Source: Pogostemon cablin
Lineage: Eukaryota > Streptophyta > Magnoliopsida > Lamiales > Lamiaceae
Assembly: GCA_023678885.1 (NCBI GenBank)
Contig: CM042955.1
Span: forward strand, 33,512,088-33,576,087
Direction of reading: 5' to 3'
Length of the DNA: 64,000 nucleotides
The translations under genes and the position numbers were made by a program. Shown piece after piece: positions 54,207-64,000 of the stretch; positions within the stretch are counted from its first letter, which is position 1; every line of letters starts with the position of its first letter. The notes below the pieces were generated by a model. That model saw nothing but the letters and a program-made list of their open reading frames with translations, was not told where the DNA came from and did not search any database.

Positions 54207-55827
54207 TGATGAGTGATATTTTCACCTAGATTTTAGTGTTTTTTATGTGTGTTTTCGTGTTATTTTATCCGTATTTGTATTCTATTTGGTGGAGTTATAT
54301 GTTTTTATGGAATTGAGTGTGAATGAACTTAATCGTATGTAAAACAGGTGAAATCAGAGCAAAAATGGAGAAAGGAGACAGAAGAAGGAAGAAGAAAACA
54401 TGGCAACAAGAACACGGCCAGCCGTTTCAAGTACACGAGTTGTGTCGTGCTATACGAGCCGTGTACTGCAAACAGGCCTGTAAGAGATGGCCGTGCGATG
54501 ATATCAGAATACACAACACAACCATCCCTTGGCCGTGTTGCGGCACATGACTCGTGTGCCGTCGTAAGTTCGCGTTGACCCAGAAACCCTGACACGACTC
54601 GAGGCGTGTTGCAGCACACGATTCGTGTAGGTGCTTGATCAGTAAAAAAATTAGATTTCGTCTAGAAGCTTCTCAAGGGGTATAAGTACCCAATACTTCA
54701 ATATTTGATAATAATTTTCGAAGGGTTTCATTCTTACACCTAGATCACACATAATTTCCTCCATTTTACACCATCATCTTCATCCATTCTTTATTCATCC
54801 ATCCACACTTGATCTTCTCCATTAAATCCACCATCCAAGTGATCAAGAAAGCAAAGGAAAGTGAAGATCACAAGAAGAAGAAGGAGATCTCCATTGAAGG
54901 ACTTCAAAGGGGGAATCTAATTCTAATTTTTATGAACTTCTTTATAGTTTGATCATGGAATTTGTAGATTCAATTGTCTATGTTGTTTTCTCTAAGACTA
55001 TGATAGGCTAATCTCCTTTGTGAGATTAGCTCCATGATTGGTGTTGGATAATTTAGTTTTTATGCATTTTGATTTTAATCTTGATTGGGCATTTGTGTTA
55101 TTTCTATCATTGATGTGAATTACTTGATGTATATGTATGATTTGTGTGATTAATTATCATGGGCATGTGATTTGATTGAGAAATCAATTATGTGTTTAGG
55201 ATAGTTCATTAAATCATTTCATCATACACTTCATGTGCATTAATTTAGAATGAGATAGAGATATCCTTCTAGATTTAGAACCCTTTGATAAAATATTTGA
55301 TTAGCTTAATTGAGAGAGTAGTTGATTAGATGAGGAGACCCAAGCCATTAGTGAATTCATAGTACCTTAAAAGGGAATATTGCCTATAATTTAGTAACTA
55401 ATTAGGGAACTCGTAGAGTAATTAGTACCTAGTGGGAGGTGTTCGCTATGGTGTCACTCTTAAGTGCTTTTGGGAGTCTTATTGAGGGCCTACATCCTAT
55501 CCGTCTCGAAAGAGAGTTTAGGAGGAATTAGTGATCGCTTCTATACCTTGTCCATGAGAGATTAAAATTAATTGTATAATTATTTAATTATCTATGCCAT
55601 GATTGTTGTTAATCTCATCTTTGCATCACTTGGAATCCATTCATTTTGCATTCATTTTATCATTTATTTCTTGCATTAGTTTAATTGCATTTATTTGCAT
55701 CTTATCCTCCTTTTCCGTCGTCCTTATAAAATCACGATAAACTTGAGATCGCTTAAACTCTAGCACGTTCCTCCCTTGGGTTCGATAAATTCTTTAATTG
55801 GTCATCCCGACTATATATGATCAATCA
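54207..55827 (+). repeat. element 4, 5' LTR
   Basis: The 1621-bp repeat contains inverted ACACGAGT / ACTCGTGT-like words at about 54433-54630 and the three-fold TAGTACCT block at 55353-55440. It shares that block's text with element 3 in the same order. Confidence 0.92.
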
Positions 55828-55829
55828 AA

Positions 55830-55845
55830 TGGCGCCGTTACCGGG
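55830..55845 (+). other. element 4 primer-binding site
   Basis: TGGCGCCGTTACCGGG lies two bases after the LTR end, Asp-tRNA type with one difference. Confidence 0.8.
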
Positions 55846-56017
55846 AAGGTAATGGTCGCTAGTAGTTTGACGAAGGATTATTTAGAGTGGTCTTAATAAG
55901 GACATTTTATTTTATTTTTGCATCTTATATTTGCTTTGGAAAATTTTGTTCTAATTTTTCTTTCTCTTGTAGGTAAATACCTTGAGAAGGAGAAAGAATG
56001 AGAACAAGCCCAAAAAT

Positions 56018-57049
56018 ATGAGCTACATGGATATTCTTCGAGAAATGGTGAATAGAAGTGCTCATCCCAATATGAACACACAAGGAAATTTTCAAAGATT
56101 TCAAATACCAAATTGTGAGCCTAATTTGCAACCGGATTACGGAGTACAAGATATGCAATTCCATCAACAAAGATATGAAGATTTTGGAGTCCCTCATCAA
56201 ATGCATCAACAAGTATACCCTCAAGGTGTGGAAGATGTTTTTCAAGGTAATTTTTCTAGAAATCAAGAAGGAAATCAACCACAACTATGGGGAGATTTTC
56301 AAGACTCCAACACCTCTTATTCCACCCAAAATGACCACATAGCGATGCTTGGAAAAAAATTGTTTGAAATGGTTATAGATCGCTTAGAAGAGGGGAGAAA
56401 GTCTAATCAAGCATGGATTGATAGAATCGGAAACTTGTGTGAAATGATGATGAATACAATGGTAGCATTCAATGCTAAGTTGAATTCATTGGAGCACCAA
56501 GTAAGTCAAATCGTGTCCACTGTGGAGAGACTTCAAGAAGAGAATAACAAGCCTTCTACCTCCGGAACAAAGAGTGAATGCATGGTTGTTAAGGCTAGAA
56601 AAGAGGATAGTTTGGGGGTTGATGAGGTTATAAAGGAAAGAAGAGAAAGGGTGCCTAAGTGGGTGAAAGCCAAAGAGTTGAAAGAAGAGTTGAAGGAGGA
56701 ATTCGATAGATTTGTCGAATCTCTTGAAGAGATGGTAGAGAAAGTCAAGATTCGAAACCAAGAAGAGATTCATGCCCTTATGGAAGAAAAGAAGCCTCCG
56801 GAAACTAAGATCATGGATGCTACTCCCCACAAGCCAAAACCTTCTCATTCTATTGAAATTTCAAATTCTCTTAAGAACTTCCATGATTTTATTGATAAAA
56901 ATTTGTTTGGTGATTGTAGGAAAAAGGTTGCAAGAGGGCACCAACACTTGTCAATGCCTGAATTCTTACCGGGAATGTGGTTGAAGTTCAAAATGCATAT
57001 AAAGCCCCATGAAAAAAGTAGAACAAGTGGAAAAGGCCATTCCTTATGA
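56018..57049 (+). CDS. element 4 ORF, gag-like protein of unknown function, uninterrupted
   Basis: The first in-frame ATG at 56018 gives 343 residues (MSYMDILREMVNRS...). The frame is open from 55973, just after an acceptor-like CTTGTAG. The N-terminal third is rich in Gln, Asn and Phe (GNFQRFQIPNCEPNLQPDYG). The middle looks helical with heptad-like Leu/Met/Val spacing (MLGKKLFEMVIDRLEEGRK and LNSLEHQVSQIVSTVERLQ). The C-terminal third is highly charged (KELKEELKEEFDRFVESLEE). No CCHC knuckle, protease or RT motif is seen. It occupies the gag position, and a conserved hairpin follows at 57231. It may be a gag-derived protein kept by a non-autonomous element; alternatively an open frame not yet decayed. 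Function is unknown. Confidence 0.55.
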   Translation: MSYMDILREMVNRSAHPNMNTQGNFQRFQIPNCEPNLQPDYGVQDMQFHQQRYEDFGVPHQMHQQVYPQGVEDVFQGNFSRNQEGNQPQLWGDFQDSNTSYSTQNDHIAMLGKKLFEMVIDRLEEGRKSNQAWIDRIGNLCEMMMNTMVAFNAKLNSLEHQVSQIVSTVERLQEENNKPSTSGTKSECMVVKARKEDSLGVDEVIKERRERVPKWVKAKELKEELKEEFDRFVESLEEMVEKVKIRNQEEIHALMEEKKPPETKIMDATPHKPKPSHSIEISNSLKNFHDFIDKNLFGDCRKKVARGHQHLSMPEFLPGMWLKFKMHIKPHEKSRTSGKGHSL

Positions 57050-57212
57050 AGAACGCATTCGGAGAACAATTGCTTGAATTATTCAACAAGAAAGGAAACG
57101 TTCTTGTGGTTGAGCGTGAGGGCACAAGGCACTACTTCAAGAAGAAACCTATGATAGTGCCTAAGAACTATTCAAGACCACCATGAGCTAAAGACTATCG
57201 TCCGGCTTGAAG

Positions 57213-57248
57213 ACGTTAAACTTAGCGCTAGATGGGAGGCAACCCATC
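57213..57248 (+). other. element 4 GACGTTAA motif and GGGAGGCAACCC hairpin
   Basis: GACGTTAAACTTAGCGCTA leads into GATGGG-AGGCAA-CCCATC (57231-57248), a perfect 6-bp stem. Compared with element 2 (GTTGGG/CCCAAC), the second pair changes from T-A to A-T. Confidence 0.72.
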
Positions 57249-57439
57249 ATTATCTTTATTATTTTATTTCGTGCTTTCAATAAGGATTATGGATTTGATA
57301 TTGTTTTGCAATTTTGGTTTATAGGTTGATTGTGTTTGTGAGGAAGATGCGTATTGGAGATACGAAAAATACTTGATTTGAAGTGTATAGGTAAGTCACA
57401 CCACTTTTTACAAACTTAACTCGAAACTCTTGTTTCAAT

Positions 57440-59289
57440 TTAAGTTTGGGGGGATATGACGTGGTGTGGCATACTTTGTTTTGAAGGCATATACTTTTCG
57501 TATTTTTTGACTAATTTTAAAATTTTTCTCATGAGTATTGGTATGATTTTGGTACGTTTGGTTGTGTTGAAGTACATGATAATCCATATTTTTAATGATA
57601 TTATTGAGCTAATGTATTTAATGAGCTGTTGAGCATGAATGAAGTGTAGTGGAAGCACGAATTTAGCTCGGAGATCAAGTCGAGATTCGTTGTGTATTCA
57701 ATCCGGAAGCTAGTGCCAACCATTTCCACTACCAAATGCCTATTGAGAGAGTTCACTCTAAACTCTACCACTTCTAGTTGCTTGACATGAATTTATTTTA
57801 TTTGGATTGGTGTGATTAACATGTTGCTTCATTTGTTATATTTTTGGGAGGTTTATTTTCGTAAGTTAGGATTTTCTTTTCAATCAAAGATGGGGATGTT
57901 GTGAGCTTACTTAATCATGGATGATATAGAATGTGTGCTTTATTGTTAATGATGGTGATTTTTGTTTTTGCATGTTATGTGTTTTTGGTTGTTTCTTGTT
58001 TGTTGTGTCTTTATTTTATGTTTTGGGTGTATTTTTATTCTTGTTTAGAAATGTTTTGGTGGATAGTTTTTGAGATGTTGTGATTCATTTTTGAATGTGA
58101 GTGATGACATGTTGTGGTGATAAGTGATGACAAGTTATAATTAAGAATTTCTACACTTTCGAATTGTGACATGTTCTATTTAACTTGTTCAATTTTGAGA
58201 TGAATGTGGTGTAATAAGTTCCTTAAGGTTCGAGCACAAGCTTGTGAGCATTTGAGCCTCAACCGTGCATATATGTTTTCTTCATGAGTGGATTGGTTGT
58301 GTTTGATAAGTTAAAACTTGCTCAAGGGCTATAGGAACGAGCCCGATTAGTGGAGATTAGTGAAATGATTTAAGGTCATCCTTGTTATTTATAGTCATTG
58401 CCATATATTTTCCTACCATGAGTATCATCCCTAGTCAACCACTTTGAGCCTTTAAGTCTATTTATTGTGATATAAGCACATTACAAGCCTTAATTACCAC
58501 GTGAGCCTTATATATTTACCCTTTTGTGTGAGTGATTGAGGAGATGGTGACTAGAAATGTTTGATGAGATAACTAAAGAAGAAAGGAAATGGTAAACAAG
58601 CAAGAAATGGGATGCAAAGAGCACGAGCACAAATGTACATGCAACCTTAAAACAAGAAAATGAGCAAAGTAACAACAATATGCTCAAGTACTTAAAAGTC
58701 CAAAGAAGGAAGTATGAATCAAAAGAAGCTCAAAAATCCAAGGAAAGTTAATGATTAGTGCTTGTGAACATTAAAGACAAGAAAGGAAGAAAGAAAATTG
58801 GAGAAGTTGGAGAAATTGGCCATCTCTTCGATTACTTGCACTTGTTTAGTCATTAATATCCATATTCTACCTACCCTACTAAAGAGTCTATCATTACATC
58901 TTAATTAAAGACCTTTTTGATCACTAATGGAAACTTTGGTGGTTTGTGAATGTAGTCCACGAGCAAGCTTATAGCGAGTCGAGCCAATCAATTGATGAGT
59001 ATTGTTTTACCACTTTAAAGAGTGTTGAGTGACATTTATAACCTATGTGAGGCTTAGACTAAAAGGGACTATATTACACTATTATTCTCTTGTGATTGAA
59101 CTTTTTAATATTTTTTTTTTGCATGTTATGATTTTAATGTTGTAGGATGACTTAGCATAAATTGTGATTCTTATTGCTATTAATGCGTTATTGCTTATGT
59201 TCGTTTAGTCTTTTTCTAGGTGAAAATCACTCTCTTTGGTTTATCATTTTCGTTGTTCGGGGTCGCACAACACTTTAAGTTTGGGGGTG
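57440..59289 (+). other. element 4 non-coding 3' module with internal and terminal G-rich tracts
   Basis: TTTAAGTTTGGGGGGATATG at about 57439 repeats the terminal tract TTTAAGTTTGGGGGTG (59274-59289) about 1.83 kb upstream. The DNA between is non-coding; words such as AATGATTTAAGGTCATC and CACTTTGAGCC match the modules of elements 1 and 3. A hairpin GTTGT...ACAAC with inner CG/CG pairs and GGGT loop is at 59252-59271. Confidence 0.6.
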
Positions 59290-60873
59290 TGATGAGCAAT
59301 ATTTTCACCTAGATTTTAGTGTCTTTTTATGTGTCTTTTCATGTTATTTTATCCGTATTTGTGTTCTATTTGGTAGAGTTATGTGTTTTTATGGAATTGA
59401 GTGTGAATGAACTTAATCGTATGTAAAACAGGTAAAATCGGAGCGAAAATAGTGAAGGGAGACAGAAGAAGGAAGAAGAAAACATGGCAGCAAGAACAAG
59501 GCCAGCCGTTTCAAGTACACGAGTCGTGTACTGTAAACGGACCTGCAAGAGATGACCGTGCGAGACATCAGAATGCACAACACGATCATCCCTTGGCCAT
59601 GTTGTGGCACACGACTCGTGTGCCGTCGTAAGTTCGCGTTAACCCAGAAACCCTGACACGACTCGAGGTGTGTTGCAGCACATGAGTCGTGTAGGTGCTT
59701 GATCAGTAAAAAAAATCAGATTTCTTCTAGAAGCTTCCCAAGGGGTATAAATACCCAATACTTCAATATTTGATAATAATTTTCGAAGGGTTTCACTCCT
59801 ACACCTAGATCACACACAATTTTCTCCATTTTACACTATCATCTTCATCCATTCTTTATCCATCCATCCACACTTGATCTCCTCCATCAAATCCACCATC
59901 CAAGTGATCAAGGAAGCAAGGGAGAGTGAAGATCACAAGAAGAAGAAGGAGATCTTCATTGAAGGACTTCAAAGGGGAAATCTAATTCTAATTTTTGTGA
60001 ACTTCTTTATAGTTTGATCATGGAATTTGTAGTTTTCTCTAAGACTATGATAGACTAATCTCCTTTGTGAGATTAGCTCCATGATTGGTGTTGGATAATT
60101 TAGTTTTTATGCAATTTGATTTTAATCTTGATTGGGCATTTGTGTTATTTCTATCATTGATGTGAATTACTTGATGTATATGTATGATTTGTGTGATTAA
60201 TTGTCATGGGCATGTGATTTGATTGAGAAATCAGTTATGTGTTTAGGATAGTTCATTGAATCATTTCATCATACACTTCATGTGCATTAATTTAGAATGA
60301 GATAGAGATATCCTTCTAGATTTAGAACCTTTTGATAAAATATTTGATTAGCTTAATCGAGAGATTAGTTGATTAGATGAGGAGACCCAAGCCATTAGTG
60401 AATTCATAGTACCTTAAAAGGGAATATTGCCTATGATTTAGTACCTAATTAGGGAACTCGTAGAGTAATTAGTACCTAGTGGGAGGTGTTCGCTATGGTA
60501 TCGATTTTAAGTGCTTTTGGGAGCCTTATTGAGGGCCTACATCCTATCCGTCTCGAAAGAGAGTTTAGGTGGAATTAATGATCACTTCTATACCTTGTTC
60601 ATGAGATATTAGAATTAATTACATAATTACTTAATTATCTATGCCATGATTGTTGTTAATTTCATCCTTGCATCACTTGGAACCCATTCATTTTGCATTT
60701 ATTTTATCATTTATTTCTTGCATTAGTTTTATTGCATTTATTTGCATCTTATCCTCCCTTTCAGTCGTCTTTATAAATCACGATAAACTTGAGATTGCTT
60801 AAACTCTAGCACGTTCCTCCCTTGGATTCGATAAATTCTTTAATTGGTCATCCCGACTATATACGATCAATCA
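59290..60873 (+). repeat. element 4, 3' LTR
   Basis: A 1584-bp partner of 54207-55827, somewhat shorter through small deletions (one near 60033). The motif block is at 60400-60487, where the middle copy reads TAGTACCT while the 5' LTR has TAGTAACT. Confidence 0.92.
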
Positions 60874-62520
60874 CTCATCTTCCGTACGTAGACGATACAA
60901 TTTTTGCTGGCAAGGCGTTCGGAAAAAATATCTGGTTCCTAAAATGGTTGTTAGTGATTTTAGAACTCATCTTGGGCCTCGGGGTTAACCTTTCAAAAAG
61001 TAAAATCTATGGGATTAATATGCAACCTGATTTGATGGATTCATTTGGTCATATTCTGGGCTGCCCTACAGGTTCTTTTCCTTTCAATTATCTGGGAACT
61101 ATGATTGGCTGCAATTACAACAGAGAAGGGGATTGGAATATCCTTATTCACAAGATCAAGAAAAGGCTCAGTGGTTGGGTCCCTAATAAACTTTCTATGA
61201 GTGGTCGAGTCATTCTAGTGAACTCAGTTCTTAACGCCTTACATACCTACTTGCTGTCGCTATACCAAATTCCGAAATATGTGATAAAAAACTGGTGCAA
61301 ATTCAACGCACCTTTCTTGGGGGGAAAAGAGAACGAGAGAAAAATATCATGGATTAGCTGGAAAGCAATCTGTGAACCTAAAAATAGGAGCGGTCTTGGG
61401 GTAAAAAATATCGAATGCTTTAATCAAGCACTTTTGGGTAAATAGATGTGGAGATATCAAATGGAGAAGTCTAAATTATGGGTTAAGATCATTAGGTCGA
61501 GGTGGGGAGAGTCTTGGACTAGATCTAACTCGATTCCTTATTCATCTAGAGGGATGGTGATTAGGGGATGGTGGGCTAATGTCATCAAATTGGTTGATTG
61601 GAATAGAGGGGGTTGGTTCGAGGAAAATTTGATTAGGGAATTAGGAAATTGAGAGAAGTTTCTTTTCTGGGAAGAAAATTGGAGTGGTGAGGGTATCTTA
61701 AAGCAAATTTTTCCTAGAGTTTTTAGACTTAGGATGGTTAATAATGTTTCAATTATGAATATGGGGGATTGGGAGGGTGAACATTGGGTTTGGAAGTGGA
61801 ATTGGAGAAGGGACTTAGTTGAGACAGATCATATAATTCTTAACCTTTTCTTATCTATTTTGAATAGGTTCCAACCCAACAGAGAGCATGAGGATAGATG
61901 GCGTTGGAAACTAATCAAGCATGGCGGATATAAAGTTTCAGATTCATTTCAGCTTCTTCTACAAAAACTCAACAATGGCGCCAGCTTCTGGGACAAAGAA
62001 TTTAACCAAATCTGAAAAAGCTTTACTATCCCAAAGGTGCAAATGATGGCATGACGTACAATATGGCAAATAATTCCAACCCGTTCACAACTAAGACTTC
62101 GTAACATCTTACACAAGACTCAGTTATCTCCTGTCCTTTTTGTGAAGATTATGAGGAAGACATCCATCTTCTACTACTCAACTGTCAAATCTCTCACTCA
62201 TTTTGGATGAAATGTTTACGTTGGTGTCAGAAATCAGGAGCGTTCCCTTGTAATGTTAGACTCCATTTCCTTTACTTTAGTAATCTGTTTGGGGGAGGTA
62301 TTGCTAAATCTTTTGTTGTTTCTCTTTGGACCACTGTCATCTGGATCTTGTGGAAAGCACGAAATGAAAAAATCTTCAAATCCAAAGAGATTGATATTGA
62401 AAGCTTATTTAGAGAAGTTCAGGCTCGCCTATGGAGCTGGCTATCATGGAAAAAGTTTAAATGGTCGGGCGCTGACTACAAAAACTGGTTAGACAATCCT
62501 TTCTCTCTTCTCAAATTTTA
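60874..62520 (+). pseudogene. LINE-B ORF2: RT active site to C-terminal zinc region, decayed
   Basis: The frame resumes with LPYVDDTIFAGKAF (the usual Ala of YADD is Val here), then LGLGVNLSKSKIYGIN, FPFNYLGTMIGCN, KRLSGWVPNKLSMSGRVILVNSVL and WISWKAICEPKNRSGLGVKN. Stops occur near 61443 and 61650, another ends the frame near 62013, and the zf-RVT region (about 62040-62210) is shifted. The last frame (62207-62521) ends VWILWKARNEKIFKSKE, the usual plant LINE C-terminal text. Non-functional. Confidence 0.88.
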
Positions 62521-62690
62521 ACATAGTCAAAGCAGTAGGAGAGAGTTTGGAGACTAATTGCTTCATAATACTTTCGTTGTTTTATTTGATTTTACAGCTT
62601 GAAACTTTCTTTGAAATTGTACTGTTTTTGGCATGCCTTATGCCTTTCATATTAATGCATTTCTTTTCCTACCAAAAAAAAAATCTCTTG

Positions 62691-64000
62691 CTCCCTGTCT
62701 AGTTTGCTTAAATAATTTGGAGCCAAAAAAGGTCTCACGCTGGGACCTTTTTTTTAAAAAAAAAACAAAAGATGTTATCACTTTATTTATACTACGAATT
62801 ATTTATAAAATGATTCAAATACATGGTCCTACAAATTATTTATAAAAAGATTCAAATACATGGTTAGCACTTTCTATCATTTTTCATTAAAATATTTTAT
62901 CACTTCTTATTCATCTCACGTTTTATCGTTTCTTATTCATCTCACGAAATAGATTATGTAAGACTGTCTCACACGGTGTTTGCGTTAATTTTGAACATAT
63001 AAAAACCAAGCGTTTAACGCATTTGGTATCAACTACCTAAAATCAAATCCCTCAATGAACTTGTCACGTCGACTCATGAACACAATGTAAACATCTCAAA
63101 GAACCCAATACCAAATTGAAGAAGTTCAAAGAGAATAAATTAGATGCTAACAGTTACAAACAATGTCAAATTCCCAACACAGCTGTTGTAAGAAGAGAGC
63201 ATTGGATGCTTCTTGTCCCTCAAGTGTACTATAACTCCAAGTATTAAGTACAAATCCAAATTTCAGCAAACACAAGTTATCTCAAACTTCCCAACAAATT
63301 CATGTCAAACTTATTAAAAGAAAACGGAAGATACTTGAAAACATTTGCCAAATCTAACTATCTAAAGAGTTTTCACTTTGAGATTAAGATCATTAAAAAT
63401 ATGTAACAGACGCAAGTTGCCAACATGGCAACATACTCATTTTTCATCTTAATGTCTATTGAACTTTGGGTCAAACAAACTTATGGTAAAAATCATGGCA
63501 CTCTAGAATTGAGAAGGTATTAAATGAATTAAAGCAACGTGGTGATCCTTCTTTTCTAGTGCTCAAGAACTCCAAAATTAAATGTGCTTGATTTGGAACA
63601 ATCTAATGATAGGTGACCTTCTTGGAAGTTTCAAGGAGCATGTGAGTGTGGACAAAGCACGCTTAGAATGAAAAATCTAATGAAGGCAACACAAGTAATA
63701 ATGCAGTATCCCAAACTTTTATGTTATTCACATTAAATAAACAAATCAAGCAACAGGAAGCTTCAATCTAAAGATTCCACATTTTTCCCTCTAAATTTCT
63801 TCTTCTATTGATTTTAATGTTTATAAGTATGGGTGGGTTTTTGCACTACATATGTTCAAGGGAAAAAGGCTAAAGCAACAAGAAAACATGAAAGAAGGCA
63901 ACTTTTTGAGTTAGAAACCTGGTTCTTTCAATGTAACAACGAACACCCAAAATTTATCCACAGATGCCAGTACACGTGTTTGATCCACAAACTAAACTTC
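62691..64000. other. AT-rich intergenic DNA to the window end
   Basis: No gene, RNA or bounded repeat was recognised. The sequence from about 63000 is less AT-extreme and could be an intron or UTR of a gene outside the window, but nothing supports that directly. Confidence 0.4.

Larger units (their letters stand above)
54207..60873 (+). mobile_element. LTR retrotransposon element 4 (pol-less, one intact ORF), inside LINE-B
   Basis: LTRs at 54207-55827 and 59290-60873 start TGATGAG and end CAATCA. CTCAT is duplicated at 54202-54206 and 60874-60878. Joining the flanks at one CTCAT gives VSHLPYVDDTIFAG, the RT active-site box, so the insertion site is certain. The total is 6667 bp with ~3.5 kb internal: one 343-codon ORF and a long non-coding 3' module. 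No pol was found. Confidence 0.95.
53746..62683 (+). mobile_element. 5'-truncated L1-type LINE (LINE-B), interrupted by element 4
   Basis: Only the RT and downstream part of ORF2 is present (53746-54206 and 60874-62520), then a short 3' tail and a run of ten A at 62674-62683. TCTCTTG occurs on both sides (53739-53745 and 62684-62690), a possible 7-bp duplication, though weak. Deleting element 4 leaves about 2.3 kb. Confidence 0.8.

Noticed and set aside
1..64000. tRNA, rRNA or snRNA genes
   Set aside because: No cloverleaf with A and B boxes or rRNA text was noticed; the TGGCGCC sites are retrotransposon primer sites, not tRNA genes. A tRNAscan-SE/Infernal run would be decisive.

Overview
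This is plant nuclear DNA, very probably from a eudicot. The base composition is AT-rich, the genes carry GT-AG introns, and the window holds Stowaway MITEs, MULEs, a CACTA element, L1-type LINEs and pol-less Athila-like LTR retrotransposons. A complete FEI-type leucine-rich-repeat receptor kinase gene fits this. The species cannot be fixed from the sequence alone. All repeat boundaries, duplications and splice sites below were read by eye from the bases.

Layout. 1-1076: decayed PIF/Harbinger transposase and its 3' tail. 2401-2496: a 12-bp minisatellite. 2714-5126: a MULE-like element with a second MULE nested inside it (3299-4633, perfect 9-bp duplication) that carries a fragment of a type II phosphatidylinositol 4-kinase gamma gene. 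5127-9404: AT-rich DNA with two clear Stowaway MITEs and a TTA microsatellite. 9405-12354 (+): 3' exons of a plastid polyamine-binding-protein-like gene with a nonsense codon and an 8-bp frameshifting duplication. 12897-15387 (-): a peptidase-C45/acyltransferase-like gene running tail to tail with it, frameshifted in exon 1 and with a decayed Copia fragment in its first intron. 16914-24955 (-): an apparently intact 13-exon FEI1/FEI2-like gene of 593 codons, the only gene here that looks functional.

26935-51899 is one L1-type LINE opened up by later insertions: a CACTA element (31058-32224, TAC duplication) and a 17.7-kb LTR retrotransposon (element 1, 33805-51540, GTTAT duplication). Element 1 contains element 2 (35974-45807, AAGAA), which contains element 3 in reverse orientation (40045-44605, TGTGG). 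Element 1 interrupts the LINE RNase H codons exactly; skipping the insertion and one duplication restores the reading. A second, 5'-truncated LINE (53746-62683) holds a further LTR retrotransposon, element 4 (54207-60873, CTCAT).

None of the four LTR elements shows protease, reverse transcriptase or integrase. Element 1 has a broken gag, element 2 a zinc-knuckle remnant, element 3 nothing, and element 4 one open frame of 343 codons. They nevertheless share a non-coding architecture: an Asp-tRNA-type primer site, a GGGAGGYAACCC hairpin after the coding part in elements 2 and 4, an internal G-rich tract resembling the polypurine tract, 1.4-1.8 kb of non-coding DNA, then an 8-bp hairpin with a purine tetraloop directly before the true polypurine tract. 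Stem bases differ between elements with pairing largely kept. This conserved RNA/DNA syntax in pol-less elements is the most interesting signal in the window.
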